Positions 31,407 to 40,305 of a stretch of DNA of 64,000 nucleotides are shown piece after piece. Position numbers and translations under genes: made by a program. Within the stretch, counting starts at the first letter, position 1. Each line of letters starts with the position of its first letter. This stretch comes from an uncultured Devosia sp. (GTDB taxonomy: Bacteria; Pseudomonadota; Alphaproteobacteria; Rhizobiales; Devosiaceae), in contig NZ_CAUQDV010000001.1 in assembly GCF_963517015.1 (NCBI RefSeq), forward strand, positions 750,001-814,000, given 5' to 3'. The notes beneath the pieces are model-generated. The model saw nothing but the letters and a program-made list of their open reading frames with translations. It was not told the origin of the DNA and did not search any database.

Positions 31407-31418
31407 CTAAGAGGGGGG

Positions 31419-31925
31419 TCAGGCTGCCGAAACGACTAGGGACCAGGTCTTGCCCTCGTGCTGAAGGACGCCGTTTTGCTCGAGGCGTTTCAACTGCGGC
31501 GAAAGCGACTTCGGCGCCATGGTTCGACCGAATTCGGACTCGATCAGCTTCTCCAGTTCTGCCACGCCCAATCCCGCCGGGTGCTTCTTCAGCACCTCGA
31601 TAGCGAGCGACTTGAGCGTCGGACCCTTTTCAGGTTTCGGCTCGGCCGAAGGCACGTCTGGGGTGCCGACAACGCTGCGAACCGAGGACTGCGCCGTGTG
31701 CGCTCGTGGCGGAACCGACGGTGCCGCGTCCGAGCGTTTACGGGTAGCGGTTCCGGACTTATGACCGCCCATCAAATCCGCTAGAACGGCTTCTTCCTCT
31801 TTCAACGCGTCGAGGCGCATTTCCAGTTCGGCGATTTCCTGGCTGACGTGTTTCGCGCGGACGGCGGCGTAGACGAACACCGACTCGTGCTGCCAGGGGT
31901 TGAAGGTCTCGCGCTGTCTAGCCAT
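31419..31925 (-). CDS. unknown protein with coiled coil and winged-helix-like end
   Basis: 168 aa from ATG 31925. Residues 25-55 form a coiled coil (SQEIAELEMRLDALKEEEAV). Residues 60-105 are a Ser/Pro/Ala linker. The last 65 residues (LKSLAIEVLKKHPAGLGVAE, then APKSLSPQLKRLEQNGVL) fold like a winged helix. It could be a DNA-binding accessory protein of the island. Unlinked to its neighbours: convergent or divergent with both. Confidence 0.65.
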   Translation of the reverse strand: MARQRETFNPWQHESVFVYAAVRAKHVSQEIAELEMRLDALKEEEAVLADLMGGHKSGTATRKRSDAAPSVPPRAHTAQSSVRSVVGTPDVPSAEPKPEKGPTLKSLAIEVLKKHPAGLGVAELEKLIESEFGRTMAPKSLSPQLKRLEQNGVLQHEGKTWSLVVSAA

Positions 31926-32139
31926 GGTCCTGCCTCTAAATGGTGAGGCGGTTATAGCGACCCAGTGGTTTAGACTCTGTTGCTCATCGGGGCGGCGATG
32001 CGCCAACAAGGTCAAGCATTGCCTAAGGCGACACTCCGCCTGACACTAGATCTTTGATCGACGAGACGATGTCAGAGACACTGCTCGTGACAGGATGGAC
32101 TCTGGGATTGTTGCTGGCGGACTCTACACGTGAGACACC

Positions 32140-33140
32140 TTGCCAAAAAATTGGCGAGACTCCTCGGAAAAAAATCTGGGAGTGTCTGGTCAAAATCAGC
32201 GCGGACCTAGAACAACGGGCCGGGAAAGTTTGGGGCTGCGGTTGAAACAAGCAACGAATCTGCCGCTCAAGCACCACTTCGTGCCCGAGTTTTATCTGAA
32301 AGCGTGGATGGGAGACGACAAGAAGGTCACCGAATTCCGGAAGTGGCCAGCGCGGATATCGATTCGGCGCGCGCATCCCGCGGCAACCGGCTTCGTGGAC
32401 CGGCTCTACACTCTCGAGGGCCTGCCCGACGAAACGGCGCAGGAATTGGAAACTGGATTTTTCGGACCGGTGGACGGGCGAGCCGCAACCGCCCACGTAA
32501 ATATGCGAGAAGGCCGACTGGACGGTCTGACAGACGTCGAACGTGTCGGATGGTCGATCTTTATGAACTCTATGCTGATGCGAACACCCCAGGATCTGGC
32601 CATCGTGAGGGGAAAATGGCTGGATATCCTTTTCGAAGGCAACGCCGACTGGGAAGCCCGTTTCTCCTCTACTCGGACCGAAGGCGAACCTTTCACCCTT
32701 AAAGAGGCGGCCGAAGCTATCCCGGTCGACGAGCTGAAGCGGTCGGCGTTGCGGACCCTTGTCGCGGTGATGTCGGGTCGAAATATCGTCCAGACGATAT
32801 CTAGTATGCGCTGGGAGGTCTTCCCGGCGGGTAATGCTGACCTATCGTTTATGACTTCCGACGCGCCGGTTATCCGAACCAACGGAATCGGTCGGCCCGA
32901 GGGTTTCTCGCGATGCCGATATCGCCCAATGCAGTTTTCGTTTCTGCGCAACGTCAGACTACGCTCGACCGCTTTACGAGCATGCCCGCCAGGCGGTTCG
33001 TCGGCCAGGTGAACGAGCAGGTCGTCGGCTCGGCGTTCGAGTATGTCTACGCCACCGACGAAAGCCAGTCCCGGTTCGTTACCAACCGTTTCGGGCGCAC
33101 TCCCCTCCCTCGCCTGGTAAACGAAATTGGTCCGGAGTGA
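32140..33140 (+). pseudogene. DUF4238-like gene with a frameshift
   Basis: The N-terminus KHHFVPEFYLKAW is the hallmark of DUF4238 proteins, a family of unknown function common in islands. The first frame runs from 32140 (or a TTG at 32242) through SFMTSDAPVI. Near 32910 the expected continuation GFLAMPISPNAVFVS jumps to another frame, which runs on to 33140. One missing base at about 32908-32914 explains both halves. It is either a real pseudogene or a sequencing error. Confidence 0.72.
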
Positions 33141-33366
33141 TCGTGGGCACTTGCGAAGAAAAGTGCGGCCGGGTCCTTGAACGGCACCGAAGGACCTCCA
33201 TCTGAAGCAAGCAATCTTTTGCAGACCGCTCCTACGCGTGCCCTACAACGCACGACGCATTGAAGCCTCAGGTCGGACCGACCTGGCCATAGCGGATTGC
33301 TTCCATGACAGCCGACACCGCAAGCAGCGGCAATGCCCATCGTCCACGCGCGGGGAGGGCACTGCG

Positions 33367-34353
33367 TTGAGCGCCATCCTAGCCGCCTTCCCCAAACTCG
33401 ACCACCCTCACCGGGCTGCTCCTCGTCCGGACCTTTCGTCGACCTTCGGCTCCACTCTGTCAGTGCACCTTCTGCGTTCCGACCTCGACGGTCCGCGGAT
33501 CGTCGAAAGCCGCACCTCGCCGTTGCAGGTATTCGCGGCTCCATGGTCCGACCTTCAGTCGCTCCTGGACGCCGGCGTCCCTTCGTCGCCGGGGTTCTAT
33601 ATTTTGACCCGCGCCAACGGGGGCAAAGTCGGTGTACGCCCAGGCGAAGCGGGCGACATCAGGCGCCGGCTGCTTGAGCACGCGAACGACGCAAGCAAAG
33701 ACAAATACCAGGAGGTTTTTGCGGTGACCGCCGTTGACGGCCGCACGACTAAGTACGATGCGCGCTTTTTCGAAGCTCGCGTGCACGAAATAGTCGCCGC
33801 AGCTGCGCATACCGTTCTCGAAGTCGACAAGATCCCCGTGCTGGCGAACTGCAGGCCGGCCGAACGCGCTCCGCTCGAGACCCTGCTTCACCAAGCGAGA
33901 GACCTGCTCTATGCCGCGGGGTGCCGCGGACTAGACGCCCCGCGCATGCAGATCCCCGCTGCTGTCGACGAGGCCGACGACAATACCGACATGCTCATCG
34001 TCGAGTCCGCCGGCATCGGCGACGACGAACACAGCCTGAGCTACGACGGTCTTTGGTCTTGGGGATATTCGACCGCAGACGGTGGCTTCGTCGTCCGGGC
34101 AGGTTCGGATGTCCGGCGTCGCGAAAACAGCGCCTTGCTGCAGCCGGTCGCGGATCGCAGGCGTAAGCTGGCGGAATTGGGTGTGCTTGGCGAGATGCCC
34201 GGCGTAACCGACCGGTGGCGGCTCTTGTGTTCCATAAAAGTCGGTTCGCCGTTATTGGCCGCGAAAATGGTAACGGGCGCGCACATCAGCAACAAAGGCA
34301 TCTGGCAGCGGTTGGCACCGTCGGCTCGGCTTATCGCTATGGACGGAAGGTAG
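33367..34353 (+). CDS. GIY-YIG nuclease-like protein with DUF4357-type C-terminus
   Basis: 328 aa from a TTG at 33367 with GGGAGG about nine bases upstream; the ATG at 33238 adds a non-homologous Arg/His-rich stretch. The GIY-YIG module is at about residues 75-160 (PGFYILTRANGGKVGVRPGE, then DIRRRLLEHA). The classic GIY is FYI, and YVG is replaced by VGV, so catalysis may be altered. The C-terminal LWSWGYSTADGGFVVRAGSD and the helices after it match the DUF4357 layout. Such proteins occur in islands, often with unknown roles. The next gene starts two bases behind. Confidence 0.75.
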   Translation: MSAILAAFPKLDHPHRAAPRPDLSSTFGSTLSVHLLRSDLDGPRIVESRTSPLQVFAAPWSDLQSLLDAGVPSSPGFYILTRANGGKVGVRPGEAGDIRRRLLEHANDASKDKYQEVFAVTAVDGRTTKYDARFFEARVHEIVAAAAHTVLEVDKIPVLANCRPAERAPLETLLHQARDLLYAAGCRGLDAPRMQIPAAVDEADDNTDMLIVESAGIGDDEHSLSYDGLWSWGYSTADGGFVVRAGSDVRRRENSALLQPVADRRRKLAELGVLGEMPGVTDRWRLLCSIKVGSPLLAAKMVTGAHISNKGIWQRLAPSARLIAMDGR

Positions 34354-34355
34354 CG

Positions 34356-34604
34356 ATGGAAACGACAGAACTGGCGCAAGACATGATGGTCGGCGCCACT
34401 AAAATCTCGCGCTTTCTCGGCGTCACCCGCCGCCAGATCTATTCCGCGGTCGAACGGGGTGACATGCCTCTTTTCAAGATCGGGGCGCTTGTCTGCGCGC
34501 GGAAGTCCGCGCTTACGAAGTGGATCGAGCGCCAAGAAAGCGCGGTCATTGCGTCGCCGTCGGAGTCGTCCCCTTCAGGGGAAGCGATCCCTTCCGTATC
34601 GTGA
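34356..34604 (+). CDS. excisionase-like helix-turn-helix protein
   Basis: 82 aa, ATG at 34356 with GGAAGG before it. Residues 12-58 (ATKISRFLGVTRRQIYSAVE, then MPLFKIGALVCARKSALTKW) form the winged HTH of the MerR/Xis superfamily typical of recombination directionality factors. A Ser/Pro tail follows. It is coupled to the GIY-YIG gene. Which of the three recombinases it might serve is not evident. Confidence 0.8.
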   Translation: METTELAQDMMVGATKISRFLGVTRRQIYSAVERGDMPLFKIGALVCARKSALTKWIERQESAVIASPSESSPSGEAIPSVS

Positions 34605-34671
34605 CCGAAATATCTCAACACTCGCGTGCCCCCGTGCATGTCGAACACCGCTCCTTTACAGGGACATAGAC

Positions 34672-34977
34672 ATGGACTTTTCTTTCGAAGACGCCAAGAC
34701 TTTCGCCATCGCGCAGAGAATCCACGCGCTCAGCCGTGACCTCGAAGCCGTCTCGAAGCTTCAGGCGCCGGCGCTCCGGACGATCGCGCAGGCCCCGCTT
34801 CTGGAAGACTGGCATTTCGGCCAACGATACGAGCCGTGTTTGGTCGGCCGCGTCGAAGGGCATCCCGAGCGCGACGACGGGGTGATCATGACATCGGGCG
34901 TCTATTTGCTCGACCCTGTTATGGGATACGCCAGAACGTTGTCGCGGTGGTATCGACTCGGGACGCCCCGGCAGTGA
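34672..34977 (+). CDS. small conserved alphaproteobacterial protein (DUF6634-like)
   Basis: 101 aa, ATG at 34672 with AGGGA upstream. The pattern PLLEDWHFG, then LVGRVEGHP and a closing YARTLSRWYRLG resembles the DUF6634 family as I remember it; function unknown. No membrane segment. It is followed by a gap before the next small gene on the same strand. Confidence 0.6.
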   Translation: MDFSFEDAKTFAIAQRIHALSRDLEAVSKLQAPALRTIAQAPLLEDWHFGQRYEPCLVGRVEGHPERDDGVIMTSGVYLLDPVMGYARTLSRWYRLGTPRQ

Positions 34978-35237
34978 TTTGCCCGCAAAGGCATCGTAAG
35001 TAACGACGTGGAAGTGTTGGGTCCACGGGCAAGCTCGACGTGTTCGGCGTCCTTTGCGACGCCGAACTTACAGTTTTTCGACATCCTGAGGAATGACGAG
35101 GCCGCTTCAGCGCAACGGCTGGTGATCGAGCCAAGATACTCCGAGGTCCTCACCCAGTTGCGACCGCACCGGTCATTGGGATCCACTTGTTCCTTTCGTC
35201 GGGTCCCGGCACCGTCTCGACAAACAAGGAGATGGAA

Positions 35238-35513
35238 ATGCAGCCCGAGATCATTACGCAGTGGGACCACGTGCCGGAGATAATGTCGACTTTGGAAGGC
35301 CTGCACGACTATGCGGACCTTTTGGGCACGCATTCCATCAACGGCACCGGTAACTGCTCGACGCTGTGCGTTATCGTGCGGGACTACGACGCCCAGGTCA
35401 TCATGACACCATGGTCTGACGATTTGACAAAGCGGTTTCACATCGACTGGCTGCGCGAGACCTTTGCAATGGACCACACGGTCACGCGGTACGCATTCAT
35501 CGGCGAAGCCTAA
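35238..35513 (+). CDS. unknown 91-aa protein
   Basis: ATG 35238 has AAGGAG six bases upstream. It begins MQPEIITQWDHVPEIM, contains STLCVIVRDYDAQVIMTPW and ends YAFIGEA. Probably a small alpha/beta cytosolic protein. No family recognised. Last ordinary gene of the island before the gene-poor right end. Confidence 0.6.
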   Translation: MQPEIITQWDHVPEIMSTLEGLHDYADLLGTHSINGTGNCSTLCVIVRDYDAQVIMTPWSDDLTKRFHIDWLRETFAMDHTVTRYAFIGEA

Positions 35514-36223
35514 CCTGCCATTCGGGCTAGGCAAGAAAATCGACGGTAAGATGATAAACTCGACCAAAAGGGTATCAAGGCGGCGACGGTCGACTGACCC
35601 ATCCACCATAATGCACTAAACGAACCGGAGGCCGCCACGGGAGTGACGACCTCCGGCTACGATGTTTTCGTGGCATCTCTCCGGTGCGCTAGGGGCGGGT
35701 GGCACCGGCACTGATGAATGGTGGGTTAGTACGTAGGTTCCAGAGCGATGGGGAACGTCCGGTTCGGCGCCTGCCGCTCCCCATGCCTATAGCCCCGCGC
35801 TAAGTAACGAAGAAAGCGAAAGTAGTTTCCGACCGACCAGATCTAGGTCTCTGTACTTGCAGTAAGTAAAATTCCCGCCACGACCGATCCCAGTACAATT
35901 TATCTCAAAAGAAAATTCGCATCGCAGATGCCCGCGAACGGTTTCCGCAGCCGGACACCATCAAATTGATTAAAATACGGCTCAAACATCTGGAGATCCT
36001 CCGCCGGGCGGGATTGAAGATGCGCTGTCCCCGATTGGCAAGCTGTGTGAACCGGTATGCTATGACATGGCAACAGAAAGGCCGGAGCGCTATTCGCGTT
36101 TCCGGGAGTTGAGAATTTCCGCTTCTGGCTAGATTTTCGGTGCAGACGGACGAGTCTACCTTTGCTTGAATACGGTCAAAGATTGATGCTTCCTGAACCG
36201 AGCCAAAGCAGCGTGCGCAGATC
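35514..36223. other. gene-poor right end of the island
   Basis: No supported gene. An inverted repeat CCGGAGG...CCTCCGG (35625-35656) may end the 35238 transcript. The minus ORF over 35905-36315 has no ribosome site and unconvincing composition. The A/T content rises toward 35.9 kb. Confidence 0.5.
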
Positions 36224-36340
36224 ATGTCGAGTTTCCTGGAATTTCCCACCCTTTTCGCAATCGGCGCAGCGCTGATCTTCACCATGTTGGTTGTGATGCC
36301 ACTTCTCAAAACCATTAGGCGAAGGCGTTCACGCTGGTAA
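36224..36340 (+). CDS. 38-aa single-span membrane peptide with Arg/Trp tail
   Basis: A hydrophobic helix (LFAIGAALIFTMLVVMPL) followed by the basic tail KTIRRRRSRW. It has the same architecture and a near-identical tail to the 33-aa peptide at 15921-16022. The ribosome site is weak, so expression is uncertain; the resemblance to the other peptide is the main argument for a gene. Confidence 0.42.
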   Translation: MSSFLEFPTLFAIGAALIFTMLVVMPLLKTIRRRRSRW

Positions 36341-36610
36341 CATAATTCAGGCGCTTGAGTGCGTGAGTTTCACCCATTGGCCCTCCACCGAGGCAGCACG
36401 GTGGGCGATCTTGTTCCCGGGGGCGTACTTAGACCGACACGTGGCCCAAGTCAGATTGGCAGATTACTGTTGCCATCTCCTGAGAGCGGACATTCCACAA
36501 TGGCGCTGCTTACCGCCATCGAAGATTGGATTTCCTTTGCTGGCGTCAATAATGCGCTCAGACCATTGGCGCTCCGAGCGAACTACGCCAGACCAAGTCA
36601 TCAATAATCT
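36341..36610. other. gap between island and catabolic operon
   Basis: 270 bases with no supported gene. I looked for a copy of the tRNA-fMet 3' end here and did not see one. Confidence 0.45.
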
Positions 36611-37696
36611 TCAACAAAAAGCTGACGCCGTAAGCTCTTCGACGTGAGAGCAGCCGAGATGGCCGAGCGTCGTCCAGAATTCCGACTGCAACAGCTGTAG
36701 CACCCGCTTAGCGCCATCTTCGCCATTGGCCGCGAGCCCGTAGCCGACCGAGCGGCCCAGTGCGACTACATCGGCGCCCAGCGCGATGGCGGCCGCGATG
36801 TCCGATCCGCGCCGGATACCGCTATCGAAGATGATCGGCGTATCTTTCGAAACCGCCGCGCGCACCTTGGGCAGGGCCGATATTGCCGAGGGCATTCGGT
36901 CGATGCTGCGCCCGCCATAGTTGGACACATACAGTCCCGCCGCGCCGGCCTCCATGCATTGCACCGCCTCTTCGGCATTCATGACGCCCTTGACGATGAT
37001 GGGCAGCGGAGAGTTGCGGATCACCTCGCGGGCCTCGTCCCAGCCCCAGCGCTTGCGCTCGAACGCCAGTTGTTCGCGCAGCATCTCGGGGTCGGACTTG
37101 TCAGGGGCGTAGTTAGAATCCTCCATCGCAGTGCGAATGGTGAAGCGATCTTCCATCATGCGCTCGCGCCACTGGCGGATCGGCGAATAGGTGGCAACAA
37201 TCTGCTCATAGCCGGCCTGCCTGGCGCGTTCGATCATGGCGAGAACGGAGTCAACCTTGCCGACGAAGGTCAGCTGAAACAGTTGCGCGACGCCGGTTGC
37301 CGTGGCGATTGTCTCGAGGCTATGGGCCGCAGCCACCGGTACAATCTGCCTGACGCCCACCGCCGCCGCAGCGCGACCCGTCGCACAATGCCCCTGGGCA
37401 TCCAGCAATTGCTCACCTCCGCCAAAGGGAGCAATCAAGGCGGGAAAGCTCAGCTTGTGCCCGAGGAAAGTGGTGCTGGTATCGGGGTTGGAGATGCCGG
37501 CGAACAGGGGTGTACGGAAGGCCAACTTGTCAAAGTCGGCCGTATTGGCGCGCAGGGTGATCTCGTCGCCGGTACCGCAATTGAGATAGTTCCAGACGAC
37601 GGGAGAGAGCTGCTTGCGCGCTTCCGTCTCGATGCCCCGCAGCGTTGTGAAGCGCTCATTGGTTGAATAGCGGTCGTCTATGCGCTTGCTGTTCAT
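36611..37696 (-). CDS. FMN-dependent alpha-hydroxy-acid oxidase/dehydrogenase family, atypical active site
   Basis: 361-aa TIM-barrel flavoprotein of the lactate/glycolate oxidase family. FMN-phosphate motifs are present (IIFDSGIRRGSDIAAAIALG, ADVVALGRSVGYG), as are the flavin Lys (PIIVKGVMNAEEA) and the start LSPVVWNYLNCGTGDE. The catalytic base, normally His in SNHGGR, is Tyr here (VSNYGGRSIDRMPS). The substrate-side QLYV and SSxS segments also differ (FQLTF, PVAAAHS). A different reaction or a non-oxidase role is likely. Last gene of the operon; its ATG overlaps the transporter ATPase stop (ATGA). Confidence 0.85.
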   Translation of the reverse strand: MNSKRIDDRYSTNERFTTLRGIETEARKQLSPVVWNYLNCGTGDEITLRANTADFDKLAFRTPLFAGISNPDTSTTFLGHKLSFPALIAPFGGGEQLLDAQGHCATGRAAAAVGVRQIVPVAAAHSLETIATATGVAQLFQLTFVGKVDSVLAMIERARQAGYEQIVATYSPIRQWRERMMEDRFTIRTAMEDSNYAPDKSDPEMLREQLAFERKRWGWDEAREVIRNSPLPIIVKGVMNAEEAVQCMEAGAAGLYVSNYGGRSIDRMPSAISALPKVRAAVSKDTPIIFDSGIRRGSDIAAAIALGADVVALGRSVGYGLAANGEDGAKRVLQLLQSEFWTTLGHLGCSHVEELTASAFC

Positions 37697-38559
37697 GCTG
37701 TGCCTGCCTGGGATGGAATGGTGTTGACGCTGGCGCGCTCGGCGGCCAGACGGTTGCGGATGGCTGCTATGCTGGTCGACGGCGTGGCATCGAATAGCTT
37801 GCGCGTATAGGGGTGCTGCGGGGCGGTGAAGATCGCATCGCGCGTTGCCGCTTCCACCACTTCGCCAGCCTGCATGACGATGACGTCGTCGGCGATATAG
37901 CGCACGACGGACAGGTCATGGCTGATGAACACATAGCTCAGGCCCAGCTCGTCCTGCAGGTCCTTGAGCAGGTTCAGCACCTGGGCCTGGACTGACAGGT
38001 CGAGCGCGGAAACCGGCTCGTCCAGCACAACGATCCTCGGATTGACCATGAGGGCGCGGGCGATGGCCACGCGCTGCCGCTGACCGCCCGAGAGCATGTG
38101 CGGATAGCGCCGCGCATGGTCGGCCGAGAGGCCGACGCGTTCCAGCATGGCCGCAGCCTTGTTGCGCCGAACCACGGCGCTGTCGTCGGTATTGAGATAG
38201 AGCTGCTCGGTGAGCGCGTCGCCGATGTTCTGTCGCGGATTGAGCGAGGCATAGGGGTTCTGGAACACGATCTGCACCGACCGCCGCAGCGCCGGAGAGG
38301 GCTTGCGCTGGGCGATATTGACGTCGTGGCCCGCAATGCGCAGCGAGCCCTGGGTCTGTGGATCGATCATAGTGAGAATGCGCGCAAGGGTCGACTTGCC
38401 GCAACCGCTCTCGCCGACCACGGCCAGTGTCTTGCCGGTCCGCACGGCCAGCGAAATGCCCTTGAGGGCGCGAACGCTCCTGTTCTTGGACAGCAACCCG
38501 CCGCCGCCGTAGTCGCGCACGAGATCATGCGCTTCGATGATGAACTGATCAGATGACAC
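37693..38559 (-). CDS. peptide/opine-type ABC transporter ATPase (DppF/OppF-like)
   Basis: About 288 aa. The GTG at 38559 overlaps the stop of the preceding ATPase gene by eleven bases. Walker A GESGCGKSTLA, Q-loop FQNPYASLNPR, signature LSGGQRQRVAIARAL, Walker B RIVVLDEPVSALD and the H-loop FISHDLSVVRYIAD are all intact. The oligopeptide-specific C-terminus (QHPYTRKLF) is present. It pairs with the DppD-like subunit to power import of a small peptide, amino-acid derivative or opine. Confidence 0.92.
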   Translation of the reverse strand: MSSDQFIIEAHDLVRDYGGGGLLSKNRSVRALKGISLAVRTGKTLAVVGESGCGKSTLARILTMIDPQTQGSLRIAGHDVNIAQRKPSPALRRSVQIVFQNPYASLNPRQNIGDALTEQLYLNTDDSAVVRRNKAAAMLERVGLSADHARRYPHMLSGGQRQRVAIARALMVNPRIVVLDEPVSALDLSVQAQVLNLLKDLQDELGLSYVFISHDLSVVRYIADDVIVMQAGEVVEAATRDAIFTAPQHPYTRKLFDATPSTSIAAIRNRLAAERASVNTIPSQAGTA

Positions 38560-39391
38560 GGGCAGCCTCCCCCGCAGAAGCGTTAAGGGTCGGAAGCCGC
38601 GTTCCCACGGCATTTTCCGGCAGGGCCGAGAGGAGGGCGCGGGTATAGGCCTGCTGCGGATTTTCAAACAGCGAGAGCACATCCGCCTCCTCGACCTTCT
38701 GCCCTTGGTGCTGCACGATGACCCGGCCCGCCGTCTCGGCCACCACGCCCATGTCATGGGTGATCAGGATCAGACCCATGGCCGTCGAGCGCTGCAGGGC
38801 CTTGAGCAGATCGAGGATCTGCTTCTGGATGGTGACGTCGAGCGCGGTCGTCGGCTCGTCGGCGATCAGCAGGCGCGGCTTGCAGGCGATGGCCATTGCG
38901 ATCATCACGCGCTGGCATTGCCCGCCCGACATCTGGTGGGGAAAGCTCGAGAGGCGCGACTGCGGATCGGGGATACCCACCGCGGTCAGCAGCTCCACTG
39001 CCCGGTCCCGGCTTTCGCGCCGCCCCAAGCCCATGTGCAGCCTGAGCGCCTCCTCGATCTGGAAACCGACCGTGAAGCAGGGATTGAGCGAGGTGATGGG
39101 CTCCTGGAAGATCATGGCAATGTCCTTGCCGATCAGGCGGCGCCGCTGCGATCCGCTCAGCGAGAGCAGGTCCTGGCCGTCAAAACGCATCTCGTCGGCT
39201 TCAACGATCGCGCCAGCCGGCAGCAGGCCCATGACGGACAGCATCGAGACAGACTTTCCCGAGCCGCTCTCGCCGACAATGGCGAGCACCTCGCCCTGAT
39301 GCACCGAAATATCGACGCCGCGGACCGCATAGAACCGGCCGGACACCGTGGCGAATGACACGCGAAGATTGCGAATGGTCAGCAATGGCAC
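38549..39391 (-). CDS. peptide/opine-type ABC transporter ATPase (DppD/OppD-like)
   Basis: 280 aa. Walker A GESGSGKSVSM, Q-loop FQEPITSLNP, signature MSGGQCQRVMIAMAI, Walker B RLLIADEPTTALD, H-loop ITHDMGVVAE, and the family tail QQAYTRALLSALP. Compared with DppD it lacks the cysteines of the C-terminal Fe-S site seen in some members. It starts four bases before the permease stop and is translationally linked to the next gene. Confidence 0.92.
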   Translation of the reverse strand: MPLLTIRNLRVSFATVSGRFYAVRGVDISVHQGEVLAIVGESGSGKSVSMLSVMGLLPAGAIVEADEMRFDGQDLLSLSGSQRRRLIGKDIAMIFQEPITSLNPCFTVGFQIEEALRLHMGLGRRESRDRAVELLTAVGIPDPQSRLSSFPHQMSGGQCQRVMIAMAIACKPRLLIADEPTTALDVTIQKQILDLLKALQRSTAMGLILITHDMGVVAETAGRVIVQHQGQKVEEADVLSLFENPQQAYTRALLSALPENAVGTRLPTLNASAGEAARVI

Positions 39392-39395
39392 GGGG

Positions 39396-40298
39396 TCAGC
39401 CCTTTCTCAGCTTGGGATCGAGCGTATCGCGCAGCCCGTCGCCGATCAGGTTGATGCTGAGCACGGTGACGAGAATGGCAATGCCGGGGAAGGTCACCAC
39501 CCACCAGGCGCGCAGGATGAATTCGCGTGCTTCGGCCAGCATGGTGCCCCATTCGGGCGTCGGCGGCTGCGCACCCATGCCCAGAAAGCCGAGCGCGGCA
39601 GCGTCTAGGATGGCCGTGGAAAATGACAGCGTCGCCTGGACGACCAGCGGAGACAGGCAATTGGGAAGGATGGTCATGAACATGAGGCGCAGCGGCCCGC
39701 CGCTGCCGACGCGTATGGCGGTGACATATTCCTTGCCCTTCTCGGTCATCACCGCGGCTCGCGCCAGGCGCGCGAAATGGGGCTGCAGCACGATGGCAAT
39801 GGCGATCATCGCATTGGTCAGGCCCGGCCCAAGCACGGCAACCAGCACCAGCGCCAGCAGCAGCGACGGAAAGGCCAGGATCACGTCCATCACGCGCATG
39901 ATGACCGTATCGACCCAGCCGCCGACATAGCCGGCAATCATGCCGATGATCACACCGCCGGTCATGGCGATGCTGATCACGAGCGTTCCTACATAGAGCG
40001 AATACCGCGTGCCGTGGATCAGCCGCGACAGCATGTCCCGGCCCACCGCATCCGTGCCGAGCAGATAGGCGCTTCGTCCGCCTTCCTGCCAGGCCGGCGG
40101 CACCAGAAGCGCGTCACGGAACTGCTGTGCTGGCGGATAGGGGGCGATCCAGGGGGCAAAGATCGCCACCACGACCAGCACAAGCATGACGGCAAAACCG
40201 ACCAGCGCGCCGCGATTGGACGCAAAGCCATAGGCGAAGTCCTGCAGGCGCTGCAGTTTCGGCGAGAGTTCGCGGGGTGGAGTCGACATTTCGGTCAT
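39396..40298 (-). CDS. ABC transporter permease (DppC-like)
   Basis: 300-aa inner-membrane subunit with an N-terminal OppC-type segment (FASNRGALVGFAVMLVLVVV), an extracytoplasmic loop containing LGTDAVGRDMLSRLIHGTRY, and five more transmembrane helices. The EAA loop is visible in ARLARAAVMTEKGKEYVTAI. LGTDxxGRDxxSR is diagnostic of the Dpp/Opp/Nik C-type permeases. It follows the DppB-like gene by seven bases. Confidence 0.92.
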   Translation of the reverse strand: MTEMSTPPRELSPKLQRLQDFAYGFASNRGALVGFAVMLVLVVVAIFAPWIAPYPPAQQFRDALLVPPAWQEGGRSAYLLGTDAVGRDMLSRLIHGTRYSLYVGTLVISIAMTGGVIIGMIAGYVGGWVDTVIMRVMDVILAFPSLLLALVLVAVLGPGLTNAMIAIAIVLQPHFARLARAAVMTEKGKEYVTAIRVGSGGPLRLMFMTILPNCLSPLVVQATLSFSTAILDAAALGFLGMGAQPPTPEWGTMLAEAREFILRAWWVVTFPGIAILVTVLSINLIGDGLRDTLDPKLRKG

Positions 40299-40305
40299 GG
40301 CTGCA

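Larger units (their letters stand above)
30375..31418. other. 1-kb GC-rich stretch without a convincing gene
   Basis: ORFs here change frame and have no ribosome sites. The stretch 30600-31200 is extremely CG-rich. Two features stand out: direct CATCGAAAG repeats at 30418-30446, and three related motifs GGTCACAAAAAATACA (31155), GGTAACAGGAATACA (about 31220) and GGTCACGGGAATACA (31386). This may be an origin or regulatory zone, or decayed DNA. Confidence 0.5.

Noticed and set aside
30467..31439. Overlapping frames of 100-200 codons in the GC-rich gap
   Set aside because: Frames overlap on both strands, lack ribosome sites and are Arg/Pro-rich as expected by chance at this base composition.
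36341..36610. Right attachment site copy of the tRNA-fMet 3' end
   Set aside because: I searched by eye for the T-arm and CCA sequence and did not find a second copy; serine integrases may leave only a very short core.
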